The notes under the pieces are model-generated. The model worked only from the letters and a program-made list of their open reading frames with translations, was not told the origin of the DNA and ran no database searches. A DNA stretch of 64,000 bases from Azolla caroliniana. Taxonomy: Eukaryota; Polypodiophyta. The stretch lies in NCBI GenBank assembly GCA_043228905.1, contig JBHGNT010000009.1, forward strand, positions 19,530,001 through 19,594,000. Direction: 5' to 3'. This document shows positions 58,016 to 64,000 of the stretch, piece after piece. A program made the position numbers and the translations under genes. Numbering within the stretch: the first letter of the stretch is position 1; every line of letters begins with the position of its first letter.

Positions 58016-59871
58016 TGAAATACATGACAAGGAATTATTAGCCATCGTGGATTCATTTGTGCAATGGTGGCATTTCTTAGAGGGCTCTCCACATCAGGTC
58101 ATTGTCTTTAGCGATCATAAAAATCTTGCTTATTTTCAGAACGCTCGCGTACTAAATCGACGGCAAGCTCGGTGGGCGCAATTCCTCATGCGTTTCGATT
58201 TCAAAATCACATATCGACCGGGGAAGCAGCAAGGAAAAGTAGATGCACTATCACGGCGTTCATATCTTGCACCTCGTCCTGGTGATCCAACATTTGATAA
58301 TCAAAAGCAAGTAATCTTGGGACCAACACGATTGCACACGACGCGGATTTTTCACACCCCAATGGATTCACGGATTACCGATGACATACGTGCAACCTTG
58401 AAAACGGATAGTTTTGCTCAAGACATCCTGGTGCACATTGATACTTCTGGGGCATCCTGTTCTCAGTCTCAACAACCAGGTATTGACTACTGACAATTCG
58501 AATATCATGATGGTTTGTTATTCTTTAAAAAGCGCGTATATGTCCCTGATTGCTCCTATCGCCTTCAAATCGTCCAGCATTTCACGACACCCATACGGCG
58601 GGACATTTCGATAATACTAAGACGTTGGAGCTAGTGCAATGATCTTTTTGGTGGCCCCACATGCGCCGTTTTGTCGACGACTACATTCGGACCTGTGATG
58701 CTTGCTGCCGAGCAAAGATGCCACGACACCATCCATATGGCTTGTTGGAACCCTTACCGATTCCAAGTAAGCCGTGGCAGTCTATTTGTCTTGATTTTAT
58801 CACAGATCTTCCGGTCTCGAAGGGGTTCGATGCTATCCTAACCGTCGTCGATCGATATACGAAGATGGCACATTTTGTGCCGTGTACTAAAGCCATCACT
58901 AGCGAGGAAACCGCCACCCTTGTTATGCGTGAGGTATTTCGGCATCATGGCCTCCCAAACAGTATCATCAATGACCGAGGACCGCAATTTGTCTCCAAAT
59001 TTTGGCAGCATCTCTTCAAGATGCTCAAGGTCTCCTGCAACCTCTCCTCCGGCTACCATCCTCAGACTGACGGGTAGGCGGAACGAACAAACCAAATGCT
59101 GGAGCAATATCTCCGATGTTTCCTGAGTTATCAATAGGACGATTGGGCCGAGATTCTCCACTTTGCAGAGTTTGCGTATAATAATGCTATTCACTCCTCG
59201 ACTCGGGTCTCCTCATTTTTCGCTTATACCGGTTTCCATCCTCGCTGGTCGGTGATCGACACCCCGGAGCTACCTACCAACCCTCGTGCCGAGGATCATT
59301 TGGAGAGGCTACGCAAGATCCAGATGGATCTCTCAAATCACCTTCGTCATGCTCAACACACAGAGAAGACTTATGCGGATCATCATCGGATTCCCTCCTC
59401 TTTTGCCATTGGAGATCGAGTATGGCTCTTACGTCGTCACATCAAGACTACTCGACCGTGCGACAAGTTGGATTATCAACGACTCGGTCCCTTCCGTATT
59501 ACGGGTAAGATTAATGATGTCAGATTCCGCCTTGATCTCCCTCCGCAGCTTCAGATACATCCGGTTTTCCATTGTTCTCTTCTTGAACCTTATAAAGCAA
59601 ACACCATTCCCAATCGTGTGACACCACCGCCACCTCCGCTGGAGTTGGACGCCGGCCCGGAGTATGAAGTTGCTGCAATCCTCGATTCCAAACTTGTTCG
59701 CAACAACCTTTATTACTTGGTCGATTGGCTCGGTTATAGTCCGAGCGAACGTACTTGGGAACCCGTCGAGCATGTTGCCAATGCACAGGATCTTCTTGTT
59801 GATTTCCACCGAAAGTATCCGGACAAACCTGGTCCTCAATCAGCGCTGACTCGTTCCACTCGTCATCTTTA
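58016..59871 (+). pseudogene. chromovirus pol fragment, second copy
   Basis: Starts inside RNase H (HDKELLAIVDSFVQWWHFLEG) and is closely similar to 26987-28839. Continues through the integrase (RRFVDDYIRTCDACCRAKMP, LDFITDLPVSKGFDAILTVV, GYHPQTDG) to the chromodomain (GPEYEVAAILDSKLV, LVDWLGYSPSERTWEPVEH). Stops at 58491 (TGA), 59075 (TAG) and 59135 (TAG), each a sense codon in the other copy. A small deletion near 58578 shifts the frame. The 5' two thirds of the element are missing. Confidence 0.92.
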
Positions 59872-59883
59872 AGAGGGAGATAG

Positions 59884-60328
59884 TGTCATGATATGGCAAG
59901 ACTCGAACCCATGACCTTATGCTACATGGGTCGAGCTTTTACCATTAGACTATGAATTGTAATTTGTAAAATGTTATTTTCATTTATGCTTTATCATAGA
60001 AAATTGATGTATATTCCAGATCTCTCTGGAACATTCTAGAAGCTTCAAGCTTATTCCTAAAAACACTATAAAAGGAGGCACAAGGCATTGTTTTGAACCA
60101 AATTGGTTCAACACCAGTCTTAAGCCTCTTAACCGCTTTGTACTTATCTTTCACATAATATATTAGCTGCTGTCATCATCTCTCTCTCTCTCTTTCATGC
60201 TCGCTATCTCTCTCTCTCCTCTTCTCACTTCCTCTCTCGGGAGTCTTACGCAGTCTCGTCCCCTTAGTACTAATAGTACTACTCTTCTTTAGTACTAATT
60301 CCATCTCTTTTTAGTACTATTCCTGACA
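59884..60328 (+). mobile_element. chromovirus 3' LTR, second copy
   Basis: 445 bp, TGTCATGATATGG...CCTGACA, preceded by a purine run AGAGGGAGATAG. Lacks the 150-bp insertion seen in the LTR at 23449. Confidence 0.93.
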
Positions 60329-61060
60329 GAACATTTACAATATCATATGGAAAAATCAAAGTCCTGGATGAAATCAGCCCATCGTGCCTTACGACCTTTC
60401 AGGTCTCGTTGGTCACAAAAATATTTCAAGGACTCGTGGTCCGTAGTTACCACAAAGCGATTTCCATAAACATAATGGCGCCATGTTTTGAGCGCATGTA
60501 TAACTGCAAATAATTCCTTTTCTTGAACGATATACTGACATTGAGCAGAATCAAGTTTCTTACTCTCGAATGCTATTGGTTTACCATCTTGATATAAGAC
60601 AACACCTATAGCATAATCGCTTGCATCGGTTTCAAACTCAAAAGGTTTTGAAGGATCAGGTAAAAGAAGTGAAGGAGCCTTGCACACCAGGTCCTTGAGT
60701 TCCTTAAAGGCGAGGTCTAGTGTAGCATTCCAGACAATAGGTTTTGTAGACTTATGCGTTTGACCTTTTAGAAGATCAGTAAACGGCGTCGTCAATTGGG
60801 AGTAATTACGAAGGGATTTTCGCAAAAACCCGACAAAACCAAGGAATGATCGAACTTCTCGAATATTCTGAAGAGTGGGCCAAAGCTTGATTTTCTCAAT
60901 GCAAGAAGGATCAATTTCAACTCCTTGTTCGGTTATGAGATGTCCAAGATAAGTAATTGATTTCTTGAAGAACTCACATTTTGAGATCTTCGCATAAAAT
61001 TGTTTGTCACGCAATGTTTGTAAAACAAAGCGAACATGTTTAGCATGTTCTTGTAATGTA
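60329..61060 (-). pseudogene. gypsy RT-RNase H fragment
   Basis: Minus-strand frame 61014-60343, open: QFYAKISKCEFFKKSITYLG, IREVRSFLGFVGFLRKSL, LLLPDPSKPFEFETDASDYA, RHYVYGNRFVVTTDHESLKY. This is the end of the RT thumb plus RNase H of a Ty3/gypsy element unlike either gypsy above. It continues upstream in frame (KHVRFVLQTL) to the LTR insertion at 61061 and is cut on the other side by the chromovirus LTR. Too short to assign a lineage. Confidence 0.88.
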
Positions 61061-61329
61061 TGTTACCCCGTACGAGATGTACGGAGAGTCAAGTGTGATG
61101 AGCGAGGGTCGAATGTTATCATGATGTTGTGCGTGTGTAGGGGGCATAAATGTAATTGTGAGTCGATACGTATGTGAACACATGCACACGTGTGTGCATG
61201 TGGATGGATATGAGGAGGTGTGAGTGAGTGTCCAGTATGAATGCTCTAGGGGGCTTACATCCCTTTGTATCTACCCCCTCTTGTACTATTTAACCCCTTA
61301 TGGGGAATGAATGAAATATGAAATAATCA

Positions 61330-61386
<57 letters not shown>

Positions 61387-61622
61387 TCATCTCTCTTTGT
61401 CATCTCTCTTCCTCTCTCTCCCCTTAACGTTGAACCCCCTTGGGAGGGGGGTGTAGCCATTCTAGGCACCACCCCCCACCCCACAATGCTTCTCAATGCT
61501 TGTCTTGTTCTTCATGTTCTCTCTCACCATCATACCATTCATCATCTCCACTATTACACCATGTCTATCTTCGTCATCGATAATCATCATTACCATTAAC
61601 CCTAACTGTAAAACCTACAACA
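61061..61622 (+). mobile_element. 5' LTR of a non-autonomous element
   Basis: 562 bp, TGTTACCCCG...CCTACAACA, with a 50-bp CT microsatellite at 61334-61383. The 3' partner begins at 63927. It also matches the solo LTR at 8311-8841. Confidence 0.92.
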
Positions 61623-63926
61623 CCTTTTGGCGACCACTAAGGCGACCCCCCTTTGGAGACGGAGTCGAAGAATGATACGCGGATGTGCAAGCCATAGCGA
61701 CTAAGTGCAAGAAATGGCGAAACGTAAAAATGACAGTGAAGATGTTGGAGGAAGTCTATGGAGGAATGCAGAAATGGAAACAACGTTTTGTGCAAGTCAA
61801 TGTGTCAATGTGCGTGGTTCCGAATGCGGTTAGCGACAATGTGTGTGTTTCGAATGCGTGGTGCAAGATGCACGGCTGGACAAACAGCGACGCAGAGGGA
61901 ACCGACGCCAGCACGACCGGAAAGAGAAGCCCACCCGGAGACTGCAGTGGAAGACGCAGTATGTGGAGCGGAGGCCGGCAAAATGTGTTGAGAATGCACG
62001 AGAGATGGTTCCAAACGAAGCAACACAGAGAGAGTCGGAACTGGAATCGGAACTAGACCCAAAGTTGGTTAACATAGAGGGGCCAACGTAGACAGAGAAG
62101 GAGACGCTGTCATTGACGAGACATTGACGGCCAGAAAAACTGACAACGCCCAAAAGACATGGAGGACTGACTATACAATATCAAAACAAAACGAGGCAAC
62201 CGGACAAGCTAGACTGCACAAGCACAGACAGAGACGAATGGATGGGCGAAAAGGAAGCATACAGACTCAAGCGACACAACCGAAAATAGGTAGGAAAGAA
62301 CCAGACAGATGACCGAGAAGACGGACCAGACGCACAGCCAAAAGACAACGGACAGACATCCGGATGGGCGGCCGGACAGGAGCCGGAGAGCCTGAATGGC
62401 CGGACAACAACGGCCACAACGGCAGTCTAACGTCATCCGTACGAAGACCGAATGAAGACTGATGGAAACCAATAGAGTCAGCGACATAGGATGACTGGAT
62501 AGAGACTGGCAAGGACGGGCAGAGATGGACGAATGACGGCCGGCAATAGCGATATTGGAATGGTCCAAACAAATGAACAGAATGACAGGAACCGACAGGA
62601 CAGCGACAGCTACGGCCGGAATATGATGACGACGCCGAATGGTGGCAAAATGTTCATTGAGAACGACGACGGCAAAAAAGCTACGGACAACGGTGAAAGA
62701 CAAGCCGGTGTGGCCGGATAGGAGCGGAAGAGCGGTCGACTGTATCCTACCCAGGGGGGTGACACCGATAGATATGGAAGAGAGGCCGGAAAAAGTCGGC
62801 TGAAGTGCGACCGAAGAGCAGTCGGAGTGGCCGAATGGCGCTGAAACGAAGGTGCCGGACCGGACGACGCTGAACAACGACAAACATGGAGATGGCCAGA
62901 CATCGGACGGACTAATGGCGGAAGCGTAATCGGTGCAACGTCTGGATAGGCGGCCGAAGACGGAGCCAAAGACAGAGATAAAGATGGCGACGACGCAAGA
63001 CACCGACGACCGGATGACGGTTGAAACGGTGACAAAGATGGACGACCGACAGAGGCAACGGACAACGATGATGATTGCCGGACGAGGCCAAGCGATGGAA
63101 ACGACGACGACAACGGAAACAGAGATGGCAACGATGATGGAGGCATCGACAGCCGACTAGCAGTAGGTCGACAACCGACGAAAGAGACGGTCGATGGGAG
63201 GAGAAAAAAAAAAAAGCAGCAAACGATGCCGGAAACAACGATGGCAGTAGAAGAAGAAAGAAGAAGAACAGAAATGAACAAGAAGAAGAAAAACGCAGAC
63301 CAAAGCAACACGAAAGAAGGAAACAGAGAGGAGGAGCAAAGCAAGATTCGGGCACTAGAGATAGAGGCATGGACAAAGAGAGAATCAAGCGGGAGAATCA
63401 GAGGGAGAGAAGAAGCAAAAGGAGACACAGACAGACAGGAGGAAGAGAAGAGAGAAGAAGACAAATACAGAAGGGAAGGTAAAAATGACCTAAAAGCAAA
63501 AGAGAGGGAAAAAGATAAAATAGGGGTACGAGACAAATTTTGAAACCCTGAGGGTATCGAGTAAAATTTCAAAAACTAGAGCGTACATAATTAAAATTTT
63601 AAAAATCAAAGGGCACCTACGAAATTTCGAAAACTCATCAACCTAAAAGAAATGGATGTGATCGACACACAACTCACAAAATCAACAAAAGGAAGATACA
63701 CATACACACAACGTTTTTGGACCCATGATATCAATGTTTGTGAACCGACAGAACGAGAATGTTCCTGTCGATGAAGTCGCTGACCGAAGGAGATATTCGA
63801 GTCAAGAGCTCCGATCGAGGGAGTCGATCGTTGAGAAGACCGATGGAAGTTCCGATCGAAGAAATATCATCATCAAGGCATGTGGGATCGGCGTGCAAGG
63901 CACTTTCCCACGGGCGTGCCATATTG
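61623..63926 (+). mobile_element. internal region without coding capacity (LARD-like)
   Basis: 2.3 kb between two LTRs. It begins CCTTTTGGCGACCACTAAGG, a gypsy-type primer-site region. The rest is rich in GACGG/CCGGA and purines. None of the open frames shows gag, protease, RT or integrase motifs; the longest minus-strand frame (63572-62610) is low-complexity Ser/Phe/Leu. I therefore call it a large retrotransposon derivative. No clear polypurine tract is visible before 63927. Confidence 0.75.
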
Positions 63927-64000
63927 TGTTACCCCGTACGAGATGTACGGAGAGTCAAGTGTGATGAGCGAGGGTCGAATGTTATCATGATGTTGTGTGT
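63927..64000 (+). mobile_element. 3' LTR of the non-autonomous element, cut by window edge
   Basis: The first 74 bp match 61061 onward, with the only difference among the last bases. The remainder lies outside the window. Confidence 0.9.

Noticed and set aside
61623-63926. Several long open frames, including a 320-codon one on the minus strand (63572-62610)
   Set aside because: Low-complexity Ser/Phe/Leu-rich translation of purine-rich sequence, no start context or motif; better explained as non-coding internal DNA of an LTR element.

Overview
This window is nuclear DNA of a land plant. It holds two intron-containing genes whose closest relatives by protein content are plant-specific families: a plastid-targeted DUF948-like membrane protein and an ARID/PHD nuclear protein of the ARID4 type. 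They are embedded in a dense mosaic of LTR retrotransposons, LINE remnants, solo LTRs and simple repeats. I cannot fix the clade; long introns and heavy nested repeats would suit a large-genome plant such as a fern, but that is inference.

Layout. 1-5073: a nearly complete Ty1/copia element (copia-A, minus strand) with an intact gag-pol frame and minisatellite-rich LTRs. 5074-8016: a gag-like frame, then a striking 857-bp inverted repeat made of two head-to-head LTR-like arms, and a third direct copy. 8017-11323: decayed LINE pieces interrupted by two solo LTRs, each with a perfect 5-bp target duplication. 11324-29374: a decayed copia element (copia-B, minus) that received two further insertions: an intact Ty3/gypsy element with two RNase H domains (Tat-type, 14698-21704, TSD CATTC) and a dead chromodomain gypsy element (23449-29293, TSD GTGAC) inside its 5' LTR. 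29375-36190: three more copia remnants (C, D, E) and a copia-A-like solo LTR (TSD AATAT). 36192-36585: a 61-bp tandem array and a TCTGTT-type repeat.

36599-40641 (+): five coding exons of the DUF948-like gene, predicted 259 aa. 40642-45407: intergenic, with diverged 0.7-0.8 kb repeats carrying tRNA-Gly-like pseudogenes. 45408-54477 (-): seventeen coding exons of the ARID4-like gene, predicted 867 aa, with a 5' UTR intron; the transcript starts near 55.4 kb. The two genes converge. 57.3-64 kb: tandem repeats, a second chromovirus fragment with one LTR, a gypsy RT/RNase H fragment, and a non-autonomous LTR element running off the right edge, whose family also left the solo LTR at 8311-8841.

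No operon, CRISPR, phage or defence system is present. The most informative signals concern genome dynamics: nested insertions datable by target duplications, nonsense codons in dead elements that fit C-to-T decay, a long LTR-derived hairpin, and tRNA-derived repeats. Exon boundaries were set by eye from GT/AG sites and reading-frame continuity; both gene models close in frame across every junction. Family assignments rest on recognised motifs, not on a database search.
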